A stretch of DNA of 64,000 nucleotides, from contig JAKSXM010000007.1 of the NCBI GenBank assembly GCA_022575985.1, positions 37,450,501 through 37,514,500 of the forward strand. The letters are read 5' to 3'. Below the pieces are notes generated by a model. That model was given only the letters and a program-made list of their open reading frames with translations. It was not told the DNA's origin and did no database searches. A program made the position numbers and the translations under genes. Positions 54,457 to 64,000 of the stretch are shown here, in pieces (the first letter of the stretch is position 1; each line of letters starts with the position of its first letter). This DNA comes from Anagrus nilaparvatae. Its lineage: Eukaryota; Arthropoda; Insecta; Hymenoptera; Mymaridae.

Positions 54457-57083
54457 CAAAGTGCGGTAATACAACTTTCATTAGTTGTTATTTGCCACCG
54501 AATGACACTATTGGGGTGTTAACCGCAAAGCTGGCCTCATTGGAGGAAACAATAAGGGAAGTCTCTGGCAATATCATATTTGCTGGGGACTTAAATGCCA
54601 GGGCCGTGGAATGGGGAAAACCAACCACGAACCGTAGGGGAACGTTGATCCTAGAGATGGCCGTTAGAACTGATCTGGTGGTCATGAACTCTGGGAACAA
54701 TCCAACCTACGTAAGGCCAGGCTTTGGCGAATCGATCCCTGATGTCACGTTTGCCTCGGCCGGGCTGGCAGGAAGAGTGGGCGGTTGGAGGGTGATGGAT
54801 GGAGCCAATGGCAGCGATCATAATTACATCACCTTCAAAGTGCGTGATAGGGTTGTTGATCGGCCCCCGTACAAAAAGCGCCCACTAGGCTGGAATGTGT
54901 CAAAGATGGACGAGGAGAGATTTGTGGATTATCTTCGTGAAGAGTTCTCGTCTATCCCAGCCTGGCATGGAGGACCGACCACCCCGCGAGAGGCAGAGAC
55001 CCTTGTCAAGAGGGTAACTGCTCTTCTGAGGGGAGCCTGCGATGCCTCTATGCCGCGTAAACGGCCCTGGAAGGGTAAAAGAAGCAGGTACTGGTGGAAT
55101 GAAGAAATTGCGGAGCTTAGACGGGTCTGTCACGGCGCACGCAGAAGACGACAAAGAGCGCATGGCCGCCCAGAGCTGGCTACGCGCTCTGAAGAGTACA
55201 AGGGAGCCAAGCATAGGCTGGCGAAAGCTATCCGCCTCAGCAAGGCGCGCTGTCTTCGGTCCCTAACAGATGATGTCAACAGCGACCCGTGGGGCCTGGG
55301 ATATAAGGTTGTGATGGGCAAACTTAAGTCCAAATGTGACAACACGATGGATGAAGCAGTGACCAAAAGAATAGTGGACGCTCTCTTCCCGGATCATCCA
55401 AACCAACAACACCCTGCTTTGGATGTCCCGAGGGAGCAAGTTCCGCTATTTATTGAGGCGGAGATGCTTCAGGCAATTAGGTCAATGAAAAATGGGAAAC
55501 CGCCAGGACCAGACGGAATACCCGCAGAAGCCCTTAAGGCAGCTGCAAAGGTAATCCCGGGTCTCCTGCTTGGCATGTTTAACGCGTGCCTCGTGGCAGG
55601 AGCCTTTCCAGGGGACTGGAAAGTGGCCCGTCTGGCTCTGATAAGTAAGGGAAAGGGTGAACCAGGATCTCCATCATCTTACAGACCATTGTGTATGTTA
55701 AATACCATTGGCAAGATGATGGAGAGCATGGTCAGAGGAAGATTGCGGCAGGCAATTAGGGAAGCGGGTGACCTTAGCGACGACCAACACGGCTTTCCTG
55801 AGGGGCCTTCCACGATCGGTGCCATCGAGCAGGTCGTGAAGTTGGTTATGAGGGCCAGACAAGTGCGGCCGGATATTAAAGCGGACGTCCTGCTTGTCAC
55901 GTTGGATGTGAAAAACGCATTCAACTCGGCTAAGTGGGACGATATGTTGCACTCCCTCGATCAGGTATTCAGAGTTCCGGATTATCTGAGAAATATACTC
56001 AGAGATTACCTCCGGGACCGATACCTGCGCTGGGACACGCTCGATGGCAGAAGAGGTAAAGTATTAAGCGCAGGCATAGCGCAGGGTTCAGTTCTGGGTC
56101 CTGATCTGTGGAATGCCTTTTACGACGGCTTGCAAAGATTAAGCTTCCGGATGGATGCTCCATGATCGGATACGCGGATGACGTTATCTAACCATAACAG
56201 CTCGAGAGCCAGAGGACCAGCAGAATACCTTGGATGAGGCCATGCCCCTCATCAATAGCTGGATGTCGGATCACGGACTAAGACTGGCAGTCCCGAAAAC
56301 GGAGATTGTCCTTCTGACCCAGAGAAGGGTTGATACCATATTCGGCGTCAGCTTTGATGACGGAGGTAATCCCCTTATGATCCAGACCAAACCATCGGAC
56401 AAATATTTGGGGGTCTTCTTGGATAACAAGTTGACCTACAATAGACAATCCCAGCAGGCCTGTGAAAAGGCTGGCCGGGTGACAAAGTCCCTCTCGTGGC
56501 TAATGACGAACATCGGCGGTCCCAGATCAGAGAAAAGGAGGCTGTTGATGACGACAGTCAACTCCATCTTGCTCTACGGTGCAGAGGTGTGGGCGGACAA
56601 TGTCCGCATAAAAAAGTACTGCTAGAAACTAAAGGCAGTACAGAGGCAAGGGGCACTTCGATCGCTTGCTCGTATAAGACAGTATCAGAGCCAGCGATCC
56701 AGGTGGTGGCTCGGGTGACTCCCATCGACCTGCTTGCCTTGGAAAGGCAGGCGATCTATAACAGTGAGGAAGAAGAGCGCGACGTAGCTTCCGTTCGCGC
56801 TCGCTCCCACACACTAGAATGCTGGCAGTATAGGTGGAATGGTGACCCGAGTGGACGTTGGACGCACCGCTTTATCATCGGTTTGGAAAGCTGGATGAAC
56901 CGTGATCATGGAGAGGTAGACTTTTACCTCACACAGTTCCAAACTGGTCACGGTTATCTATGCGATATGCTTTTCAAGTGGAGCAAGGTGACATCTCCGG
57001 AATGCTTGCATTGCCCGGGCGAGCTGGATACCGCTGAGCACACCTTTTTTGGGTGTCCTGGCTTCGCTGAAGGGCGACGATGA
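54457..57083 (+). pseudogene. LINE ORF2, copy C: endonuclease part, RT, C-terminal finger; frameshifted
   Basis: The main frame is open to 56165. Endonuclease motifs are G-D-L-N-A-R-A-V-E-W-G (about 54580), N-P-T-Y-V-R and S-D-H-N-Y-I (about 54820). RT motifs are G-P-D-G-I-P, S-S-Y-R-P-L-C, D-D-Q-H-G-F and A-Q-G-S-V-L-G-P (about 56080). A one-base deletion near 56138 relative to copy B shifts the frame just before the catalytic motif, so G-Y-A-D-D (about 56166-56180) lies in another frame and is soon followed by a stop. The frame changes again near 56490-56630. The C-terminal finger C-L-H-C-P-G-E-L-D is at about 57004-57030. Confidence 0.88.
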
Positions 57084-57179
57084 ATGTAGGCCGGAAGTAG
57101 TCGTCCCGGAAATGCTGCGCAGTGCCGCTAACTGGTACAGTGTGGCAGAGTACGTACGGGCGACACTGATTAAAAAAAA

Positions 57180-57508
57180 GGAGGAAGGTTTCCTCTCGTA
57201 GGAAAATCTCCTCCTTTATTGACAGGGTATGGCGAAGAAATGCCTTGGCTGCATTGTTTCCGGACCGAAGTAATACCTAAACAGGGAGTCCCCGTCTGGA
57301 TTCTATGATATTGTCATAAATGCAGGAGGGTGGGGAGTTTAGTGGGTATTGTAATTCCTCAATTGTGTATATCTGGGCAACCCCAGATACAAATTTGAGG
57401 TTGAGTCCCACATAACCATACAGTACGCGTGTATGGTATGCGTAAATGCATTCTCCTCGTCCTACGAAAAAGGCCCCTTCTTGAAGGGGCCCAAAAAAAA
57501 AAAAAAAA
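57180..57508 (+). other. LINE 3' UTR, copy C: two stem-loops and poly(A)
   Basis: AAGGAGGA...TTTCCT-CTCGT-AGGAAA...TCCTCCTT folds at 57178-57217. GGCCCCTT-CTTG-AAGGGGCC folds perfectly at 57472-57491, directly before the A-tract. Both structures are shared with copy D and, slightly damaged, with copy A. Confidence 0.7.
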
Positions 57509-57799
57509 TATTTGTTGATTGGTAATGTTTTCAGCAGGACTCATGCCAATTTTCAAAATTTCAGAGAAAAATACGTTCAGTATCTGACCCATGTGAGTTT
57601 TTCAAAACCATATAATTCTATGTTCAAAACGGAATCCTACAAAGAATTCATCTGTTTACGTTAGGTCGAAAAAACAGTTGCGATTTGTTATTTTCAATTA
57701 TTTTAACTAATGTGTTACTAATTTTTTTTTTTTAATAGAAATAACTTATTTTACAATTAGAGTTAGTAGTTTTTAAAATATTAAAGGAATAAAATTATA

Positions 57800-59109
57800 A
57801 TGGCTGTTCCATATTTACTTACTTCAAGAGACGTGTGATCAAGAAATGATGATTTTGAAAACTTGGTAGTTAACGATAATACTATGTAAGTAACGAATTT
57901 AATTTATAAAAATTTTTTAAAATTCTTTATCAAATTTCTTATTAATTTTACTTTAAACGTAACAATGTAATAAATTTTTAAAATATTCGAATTTTATTCT
58001 GTTTTCTTTTCTAAAATATTGAATTTACTAAAAATGAAAAATTGTTAATTTTGTGTAAATTACATGTTTATTTTCAAATGATTTAATTTCTTAGGAAATA
58101 TTATTTATTTTTATTTTTTTGCTATTCTAATTCATTAAATTATTTTTTATTTTTTATGAAAAATATTACTCTTTTTTAACTGTTTAATTAATTTATGTTT
58201 AGAGAAATAATTGGGTTCATTGATGAAGTAAATCCAATCATAATTAACCATCGACATACATTTCTGTCATTCTATTTGAGTAATAAAGAGCGAAGAATTG
58301 AAGTTCTTGTTTGGAACATTTTAATACAACGGTACCAGTTTATATTTCAACTTAGAACTGTCATTCGTTTGGAATATTTTACAGCTAAAAGTATTAGACC
58401 AGCAATTGATAATATCCATGGAAGGACTCTCCATAGGTCTCTCCATATTCATGAAAGTTCTTTAGTTGAAGCACTTGGATTTTATGATCTTAACAATCCT
58501 GAACCAATCATTATAGCAAGACCAGTAGACTTCTACCTCACACAGTTCCTAACTGGTCACGGTTATTTCCGCGATATGCTTTTCAAGTGGAGCAAGGTGA
58601 CATCTCCGGAATGCTTGCAATGCCCGGGCGAGCTGGATACCGCTGAGCACACCTTTTTTGGGTGTCCTCGCTTCGCTGAAGGGCGACCGCCCTTCGATGA
58701 ATGGAGGCCGGAAGTAGTCGTCCCGGAAATGCTGCGCAGTGCCGTTAACTAGTACAATGTGGCAGAGTACGTACGGGCGACACTGATTGGAAAAAAGGAG
58801 GAAGGTTTCCTCTCGTAGGAAAATCTCCTCCTTTATTGACAGGGTATGGCGAAGAAATGCCTGGGCTGCATTGTTTCCGGACCGAAGTAATACCTAAACA
58901 GGGAGTCCCGGTCCGGATTCTATGATATTGTCATAAATGCAGGAGGGTGGGGAGTTTAGTGGGTATTGTAATTCCTCAATTGTGTATATCTGGGCAACCC
59001 CAGATACAAATTTGAGTTTGAGTCCCACATAACCATACAGTACGCGCGTATGGTATGCGTAAATGCATTCTCCTCGTCCTACGAAAAAGGCCCCTTCTTG
59101 AAGGGGCCC

Positions 59110-59141
<32 letters not shown>

Positions 59142-59362
59142 GAGAATAGAGTGATTGTTACCAACATAGCGGATGTATCTTCTTTAATTGAAGGTATGAT
59201 ATATAATATATAAGGTACTATCTTCTTTAATCTTTGTTTTATTGGTATTTACATTGTTCATTATAAAATTCTTAAAATTAAATATATTTTAAATTAAATA
59301 TTTTTCATAATTTATTTGCAGAAATAAATGGAGCATTAAAATCAGGTTTACAGCTTTGGTAG
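57800..59362 (+). pseudogene. Spliced gene with possible OB-fold, exon 2 split by LINE copy D
   Basis: The model is exon 1 57800-57885, exon 2 58203-58524 plus 59139-59193, and exon 3 59322-59362 ending in TAG. Introns are GT-AG (GTAAGT/TTTAG, GTATGA/TTGCAG), and the phases (2, then 1) fit exactly when the LINE is left out. The product is about 180 residues. Its middle (I-I-I-N-H-R-H-T-F-L-S-F, R-R-I-E-V-L-V-W-N, T-V-I-R-L-E-Y-F-T-A-K-S-I-R-P) resembles the beta-strand pattern of RPA-type single-strand DNA-binding OB folds. That is a weak inference from pattern only. An in-frame TGA lies in exon 1 at 57836-57838, so the true start may be elsewhere or the gene is dead even without the LINE. 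Confidence 0.5.
58525..59138 (+). mobile_element. R1-clade LINE, copy D, strongly 5'-truncated
   Basis: This copy contains only the C-terminal finger region (C-L-Q-C-P-G-E-L-D near 58616), the 3' UTR with both stem-loops, and a poly(A) of about 28. It begins at V-D-F-Y-L-T. At the 5' join the five bases GTAGA fit both LINE and target and recur after the poly(A) (59139-59143). The insertion thus shows 5-bp microhomology or a 5-bp duplication and no loss of target. It interrupts exon 2 of the gene described above. Confidence 0.88.
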
Positions 59363-60257
59363 ATTAATTTTAACAGATGGTCACTAGTTAAAAAAAAAAT
59401 TAATTCAAATTTCAATTTTTAATAAAAAAGGTACTTAATTTGAAATCTCTGTACTTAAGTTAATTTTTTTTTAAATTATATTACAATAAAACAATGTTAT
59501 AAGTATTATTATAATTAAGAATTAGTTAAATCAGATTTACTTTTAAAGTTAATGATTATAGTGTATAATTATTATTTAATTTATTTAATGTACTAAAAAC
59601 AATAGTTTTATTTTATTTTAAAAATTATATTTTATTTAAAAATTATTTTTGTTTGTGCACTTTTAGGCTGATTACTTTTAAATTGAAAAGTAGAAATTTT
59701 TAAATTGGTCTCATTGAATTTACTTAAATTGCAAGTAAATTTCAAATAGAATAACTTCTTCATGTAAATGAAAAAATAATTTATATAAATTAACTTCAAT
59801 CTAATTTTACTGATAATTAAATTATTGTATTAATTATTTATAAGTCACTAATTCTAAAAATAAATATAATAAATTACTATTTATTTGCTAAAATTCTTAT
59901 TTTTTTTTTATCGAATACATCTTTTGTCCCATGTATAATTAACTTCATAAATTTTAATATCTGAATAACAAAATGGAACAAAAAATTTAAAGAATTAAAA
60001 ATAAATATAAATATGAATTGATTAAAAAATATTACTATCATAATGTAACTGTCTGGGGTAAAAAGTTATAAATCGAAGCGAATAAAATCTTAGCTTGTAT
60101 TGAATGCAGAGAACACTTACAAGAATGTAAAATTTGTAAGAATCACTCATATCAAGAATACGATTATAAAATTATTACTGCGTTTTTTACACTCGTCTTA
60201 TTGCTGCTCATTCAATTTTTTACGATAATTTACTTCTGCTAAATAATAATAATAGTA
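59363..60257. other. AT-rich spacer, possible upstream Polinton integrase coding scraps
   Basis: Near 60080-60160 a plus-strand stretch reads C-I-E-C-R-E-H and C-K-I-C-K-N-H, Cys/His spacing like the zinc-binding start of an integrase. It is broken by stops. The rest is AT-rich without signal. Confidence 0.35.
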
Positions 60258-61255
60258 TGGAATAAGCTGGTGTTGTTCATCAAATCCATAAAAGCGCGAG
60301 ACGGAATTTTCCACGCAGGCGTGTTGTTGTCAAGGTATTCGATGATCTTTTTATGGCAGACTTGATGGATTTGCAACTATATAGTAAATTCAACTCAAGT
60401 TATAATTACATTTTAACCGTCATAAATGCATTTTCAAAATTCGTCTAGGCTGTACCAATAAAATCAAAGGGTGCAAAAGATGTCAAAACAGCTTTTGAAA
60501 AAATTTTAAAAGAATCTATTCCAAAGAATCTGCAGGTAAATTTTTTTCATTAATCAAAAAATTTTGTAATTATTGATTAAAAAAAAAAATATTTATTATT
60601 TTAGGTTGACCAAGGCATAGAGTTTTATAATAAAGATTTCAAGGATTTAATGAAAAAATATAAGATTAACATGTATTCGACTTATACATACATAAAAGGT
60701 TCAATGGTCGAACATGTCATTGAGACTTTAAAACAAATGATTTGGAAACGATTCAGTCTCAATAGGAGTTACAAGTATATAAATTTTTTGCCTGAAATCG
60801 TGGCCAAATATAATGCCACGAAACATCATACAATCAATATGTGCCCCAAAGACGTACGAAAAAAGCATGAGAAACTTTTATTGAGCACGGTTTACAATTA
60901 TAATAATAATATCATACGTGTGCATAGGCCTCGGTCCAAAGTTGGACAGAAAGTTCGAATAAGCAAGTACAAACATGTATTTCAGAACGGCTACTTACCA
61001 TCATGGTCTACTGAAGTTTTTACAATTGAAAAAGTTCAATCCACGAATCCAGTGACATATATTTTAAAAGACTAGCAAGATAATGTAATTTCAGGCGGCT
61101 TTTACGAATTTGAGCCATCGAAAACGAATATTGAAAATGTTTATCTAGTTGAAAAAATTTTAAAATCAACAGGGGATAAGGTTTCTGTTAAGTGGCTTGG
61201 TTTTAGTAATTCACATAATAGTTGGATAAAAAAATCTGATGTATTAAATAAATAA
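60258..61255 (+). pseudogene. Polinton integrase with C-terminal chromodomain, one intron, two stops
   Basis: Exon 60258-60535 and exon 60605-61255 are joined by a 69-base GT-AG intron in phase 0. Core residues: Asp in M-A-D-L-M-D-L-Q (about 60353), Asp in V-D-Q-G-I-E-F (60605-60625), and Glu in M-V-E-H (about 60701). K-Y-N-A-T-K-H and K-V-G-Q-K-V-R-I-S-K follow, the Polinton integrase pattern. After an in-frame TAG at 61073-61075, a chromodomain follows (V-Y-L-V-E-K-I-L-K, V-K-W-L-G-F, S-W-I), which in relatives may target chromatin. Another in-frame TAG is at 60446-60448. The stop at 61253 is the natural end. Confidence 0.82.
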
Positions 61256-61289
61256 ATAAACAGTATGTATATTTTTTAAAAATCTTTAT

Positions 61290-62430
61290 TTATTTCATTT
61301 CCTCAAATTTCTTAATTTTATAATGTCCATGAGGCAGAGTTTTCACTGTATTTGGAATACGCCATCTTTTATCATCTTTGCATTGTAAGGCAATTTTCTT
61401 TTCAGAAACTGTATGTACATTATGATGCTTAGATCTAATAAAATTCTGTTCACATGTGAAATTTCATTGTCAAATAAACATTTTACATAATTTTCAAACT
61501 TTAAATTTTTTCCAAGATAATATTTTTTAACAACCTTTGCTCTCTTCATTTCTACGTCATCTTCGGTCAAAACTGCATACATTTTCGCAGACAGGGCAAC
61601 GACTTTCCGAATTATACGGTCAGCTGTCTCAGACTTCATAAGACGGAGATAACCTTTGGGGTCTTCCATAAATGACGTCCACGATTTTTGTGTTTAAAAA
61701 TCTAAGACTATCGATAAATTGCAGTATGATTTTTGTACCGCGTACATATTTAATAAACGACAAATAATGCTCCATATTGCGTGGAATAATTTGTATATTA
61801 CCCTCAATATGCTGGCAAATTTCTTTTATCAGAAAATGAAGGCCATAGCCCGCTCCATGGTGGGCAATACAGGTGATAGTGAAATTGTTTCGATAGTTAA
61901 GATTACAAGACTGGTGGCTGGCCGAACGGAAGGCCCCCGAAATATGATCGTGGTCTTTAACCTTGATTTCTTCAGCTGTAAAAGGTTTTTCACATATATG
62001 ACATATCTCAGCTTCATTGAAAGCCTTCAATTCGTCGGCAGACAGTTTCATTGGTGTATTTGTTTGCAAAATCTAAAAAAAGAATTTTTATGCATAAGCT
62101 AAATTATAAAAAAAATTTTTTTTTTAATTTTTACTCACCGTATTAACCTTGAAAGCGATATTTTTCAACTCGTTTGCAAGCCATTTTGAACAGTCGGTCC
62201 CCTCGTGTGATTTATATCATTTTAATGGACAATTGTATAAAGTTTGTAAATAATATCCAATCGCAAAACATTCGTGATGTTGATATGCGTTAATAACTTC
62301 GGTAACATTTTCAACTGGTCGTAGTATTGATTCCAAGTACAAGTACAATACAAAATAATTTTTTATTTTTTTAAAATAATTTTTAAATTTCATTGTATCA
62401 TTAGATTTGTTTGGTAGCTTAATTGTACAT
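61290..62430 (-). pseudogene. Polinton DNA polymerase B, exonuclease part joined to C-terminus; palm deleted
   Basis: Reading down from 62430: an N-terminal block (K-L-P-N-K-S-N-D, K-F-K-N-Y, L-E-S-I-L-R-P-V near 62330), E-C-F-A-I-G-Y-Y-L, and W-L-A-N-E-L-K-N-I-A. A 69-base-class GT-AG intron follows (about 62074-62139). Next are C-H-I-C-E-K-P-F, D-H-D-H-I-S-G, C-N-L-N-Y and F-I-D-S-L-R-F, the region between exonuclease motifs of protein-primed polymerases. Near 61650 it jumps to the C-terminus (A-K-M-Y-A-V-L, R-A-K-V-V-K-K, Y-V-K-C-L-F, W-R-I-P, T-L-P-H-G-H-Y). The palm with its catalytic aspartates is missing. Stops (near 62208) and frameshifts (near 61660 and 61395) add to the damage. The natural end is at 61290. 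Confidence 0.8.
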
Positions 62431-62593
62431 TCCTAAGATTTCAATATATTTGCCTTAATACATTAACCCCTACCATGTGGCATGGCGAATATAGTTAGTA
62501 CATATAATTTTTCGACTTCCAAACCGTATTACAATTATAACCCCACATATAAACCACGATTCAAGTAACCCCATAGAATAGAATCTACACATC

Positions 62594-63035
62594 CAATCCC
62601 AGTCTATAGAAAACCACCCTTCCAATTACTATAACATATTTGAGAAACTCATCAAAGGAGTCTATGTATTCAATCTCAGTCTATAGAAAACCAACCTTCC
62701 AATCACTATAACATATTTGAGAAACTCATCAAAAGAGTCTATGTATTCAATCTCAGTCTATAGAAAACCACCCTTCCAATTACTATAACATATGTGAGAA
62801 ACTCATCAAAAGAGTCTATGTATTCAATCTCAGTCTATAGAAAACCACCCTTCCAATTACTATAACATATGTGAGTAATTCATCAAAAGGAGTCTATGTA
62901 TTTAATGTCAGTCTATAGAAAACCATCCTTTTAATCTCAGTCTATAGAAAACCACCCTTCCAATTACTATAGCATACTTGAGAAATTCATTGAAAGGAAT
63001 CTATGTATTTAATCTATAGAAAACCACCCTTCAAA
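62594..63035. repeat. 77-bp tandem array, about 5.5 units
   Basis: The landmark AGTCTATAGAAAACCA starts at 62601, 62678, 62755, 62832 and 62910. A truncated unit follows at 62939 and a last partial one near 63012. The period is 77 (once 78). Units differ at only a few bases, so the array is young. No conserved open frame. Confidence 0.93.
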
Positions 63036-63238
63036 CTAAAGAGCGCACAACAACCCTATTATAATTTTCCCCCAATAGACGTTCCTATAGCAACCTCACA
63101 AAGCACATATTACTTGCGACCAATCATAGACGCGATAATAGCACACGCCTCCAAGAGACGCATTAACATGTACCAATCGGAGATTTGACTCCCACATTTT
63201 TACGAGCCGAACCCACTATCAACCCCCATACAAAAAGC

Positions 63239-63290
63239 TATATAAGCCAGTTACAGGCCACAAGGAAGGCACTTCGGAGTTATCACGACT
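63239..63290 (+). promoter_or_regulatory. Candidate core promoter in the inserted segment
   Basis: TATATAAG at 63239-63246 sits in unusually GC-balanced sequence. It is followed about 30 bases on by GGCACTTCGGAGTTATCACG, where a start site would be expected. No plus-strand open frame of useful length follows before the coding change at 63336, so its target is unknown. Confidence 0.35.
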
Positions 63291-63335
63291 GACACACGGA
63301 TCAGGCTAGTGATCGAAAACATCTACTTCGGGTCA

Positions 63336-63566
63336 TTAAAATACATTGTATCTATATCCGGGCGTAATAAATATTCCTGTTAGATTATAAAAAGGTCTTT
63401 GTTGAACAAAAAGGAAATAAAAGATATCATAATCAACTACTAGTCTAATTTTTGCTTCCTTTCCAAAAACATATCCTACGGGGTCCAGGGGAACCAAGTA
63501 TTGCCAGAACAGAAGGGTGAAAGCAACTGTCATCAATACTAGCAAGACCATACAACTTACATACAT
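63336..63566 (-). CDS. Hypothetical 76-residue membrane protein ORF
   Basis: The minus-strand ORF starts with a hydrophobic segment (M-V-L-L-V-L-M-T-V-A-F-T-L-L-F-W) and continues as a mixed, protein-like sequence with many aromatic residues (Y-D-I-F-Y-F-L-F-V). It lies in the segment inserted in the Polinton polymerase. No family is recognised and no ribosome or splice context decides the start. It may be a gene fragment of the inserted DNA or chance. Confidence 0.3.
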   Translation of the reverse strand: MYVSCMVLLVLMTVAFTLLFWQYLVPLDPVGYVFGKEAKIRLVVDYDIFYFLFVQQRPFYNLTGIFITPGYRYNVF

Positions 63567-63590
63567 AACAACATCTATTTAACTGTTTGC

Positions 63591-63992
63591 TTACGACTTT
63601 GTGATTTTTTAGTTTTTCTTCGGTGTAAAAAAAATTTTAGCATAAATTACAAATATGCTTTTTACCATGTTTTCTATTAATCTGACCTGATACAAATCTA
63701 GATAAATCTGTAATCAGACAAAAATGATTGTCTCCAAGTCGGTTTATTAAAAGTAGATTTATGTGTTTTTCTTTTTCATTTTTCGTAACGTAAGTTGGTA
63801 GAATTAAATTTTTTTTTCAATAATGAAAACATTTATCGAAATAGGATTCAATTTTTCAAATTTTTCAATGTCTTTAAAGGTAAATAATCCTCTACCAGAT
63901 CCATCACCTATCCCAGAGAAATTTAATTTCAATTCATTTAAATTATATGATTTCGGGTCCATAGGATTATTTTCAAAAAGGCGGCTAAGCAA
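63591..63992 (-). pseudogene. Polinton DNA polymerase B, N-terminal zinc-finger region, runs off the window
   Basis: The minus strand from the right edge reads F-K-D-I-E-K-F-E-K-L-N, then S-I-N-V-F. After a frame change in the T/A run near 63810 it continues as L-P-T-Y-V-T-K-N, K-H-I-N-L-L-L-I, H-F-C-L-I-T-D-L-S-R-F, C-N-L-C and L-K-N-H-K. In Polinton polymerases this pattern (short zinc finger after an H-x-C-L-I-x-x-L-S-R-L block) precedes the exonuclease domain. A stop interrupts the zinc finger after its second Cys. The protein then breaks off near 63590 at the inserted segment. Confidence 0.7.
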
Positions 63993-64000
63993 TACAAAAA

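Larger units (their letters stand above)
54457..57510 (+). mobile_element. R1-clade LINE, copy C, 5'-truncated, 12-bp target duplication
   Basis: TTTGTTGATTGG occurs immediately before (54445-54456) and after (57511-57522) the element, a classical target duplication of target-primed reverse transcription. The copy starts inside the endonuclease, which equals about 16845 in copy A. It runs through RT, the C-terminal finger and 3' UTR to a poly(A) at 57493-57508. It is GC-rich against AT-rich flanks. Confidence 0.93.
62445..63590. other. Insertion of unknown origin within the Polinton polymerase
   Basis: Polymerase N-terminal coding sequence stops near 63590 (L-K-N-H-K-V-V-S-K-Q in minus reading) and resumes near 62440 (E-C-T-I-K-L-P). 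About 1.1 kb lies between, with higher GC from 63030 on, a 77-bp tandem array and a TATA promoter. TTAA occurs near both ends (62463-62466, 63579-63582), but the ends do not match each other, so no transposon class is claimed. Confidence 0.5.
60258..63992. mobile_element. Polinton/Maverick remnant
   Basis: A retroviral-type integrase with chromodomain on the plus strand and a protein-primed family B DNA polymerase on the minus strand are the defining Polinton pair. Here they are tail to tail, 34 bases apart. The polymerase is internally deleted and interrupted by about 1.1 kb of other DNA. Terminal inverted repeats, the packaging ATPase, protease and capsid genes are not in the window. The right end continues past the window edge. 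Confidence 0.82.

Noticed and set aside
62463..63582. TTAA near both ends of the segment in the Polinton polymerase, suggesting another piggyBac MITE
   Set aside because: The terminal sequences next to the two TTAA sites are not inverted repeats of each other.
1..64000. Direct repeats as CRISPR arrays; tRNA or rRNA genes
   Set aside because: The tandem arrays have no spacers of constant length between short repeats, and no cloverleaf or rRNA-like sequence was seen; the DNA is eukaryotic.

Overview
This window is AT-rich eukaryotic DNA, very probably from an arthropod. A hymenopteran insect is a reasonable guess, but nothing in the window proves it. The evidence is the set of repeat families (Ty3/gypsy with env, BEL/Pao, an R1-clade LINE, Helitron, Polinton, copia, foldback MITEs), short GT-AG introns, and cysteine-rich EB-like exons. 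There are no operons, rRNA, tRNA or CRISPR arrays. Nearly everything recognisable is a transposable element or a broken copy of one. GC-rich blocks mark the four LINE copies against the AT-rich background.

Layout. 1-8562: 5'-truncated Ty3/gypsy endogenous retrovirus (gag end, pol with four in-frame stops, frameshifted env, 3' LTR). 9391-10690: inverted copies of a dispersed array repeat. 12806-13836: two adjacent foldback elements. 14690-15190: copia remnant. 15474-18703: R1-clade LINE copy A with most of its RT deleted. 18781-19305 and 19451-19750: two convergent gene fragments with EB-like exons and a membrane tail, the best candidates for host genes. 21118-22080: foldback element. 23565-23920: unrecognised two-exon gene fragment. 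24850-28120: degenerate Helitron on the minus strand, lacking its HUH nuclease core. 29173-40507: BEL/Pao element with near-identical LTRs and a 5-bp target duplication, carrying a nested LINE fragment (copy B) and a nested TTAA-flanked foldback element. 40877-41373: TA-flanked palindromic MITE. 42276-51205: rearranged BEL/Pao composite with three LTRs, one inverted, set in a second copy of the array repeat. 54457-57510: LINE copy C with a 12-bp target duplication. 57800-59362: spliced gene of possible OB-fold type whose second exon is split by LINE copy D. 60258-63992: Polinton/Maverick remnant (integrase on +, protein-primed DNA polymerase B on -), itself interrupted by about 1.1 kb carrying a tandem array and a TATA promoter.

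How the parts relate. The window is a nested transposon landscape. Joins can be read base by base in several places: ATGGG around BEL-1, TTAA around the foldback inside it, TA around the mariner-type MITE, and the 12-bp repeat around LINE C. Insertion order is therefore partly recoverable. The dispersed repeat was present before BEL-1, and the BEL-1 pol was present before the TTAA element. I see no novel defence or signalling system. The most unusual items are the gypsy env (possibly of chuvirus-glycoprotein type), the inverted-LTR BEL composite, the convergent EB-like genes, the OB-like gene split by a LINE, and conserved stem-loops at the LINE 3' ends. All identifications come from reading motifs; no database search was possible.
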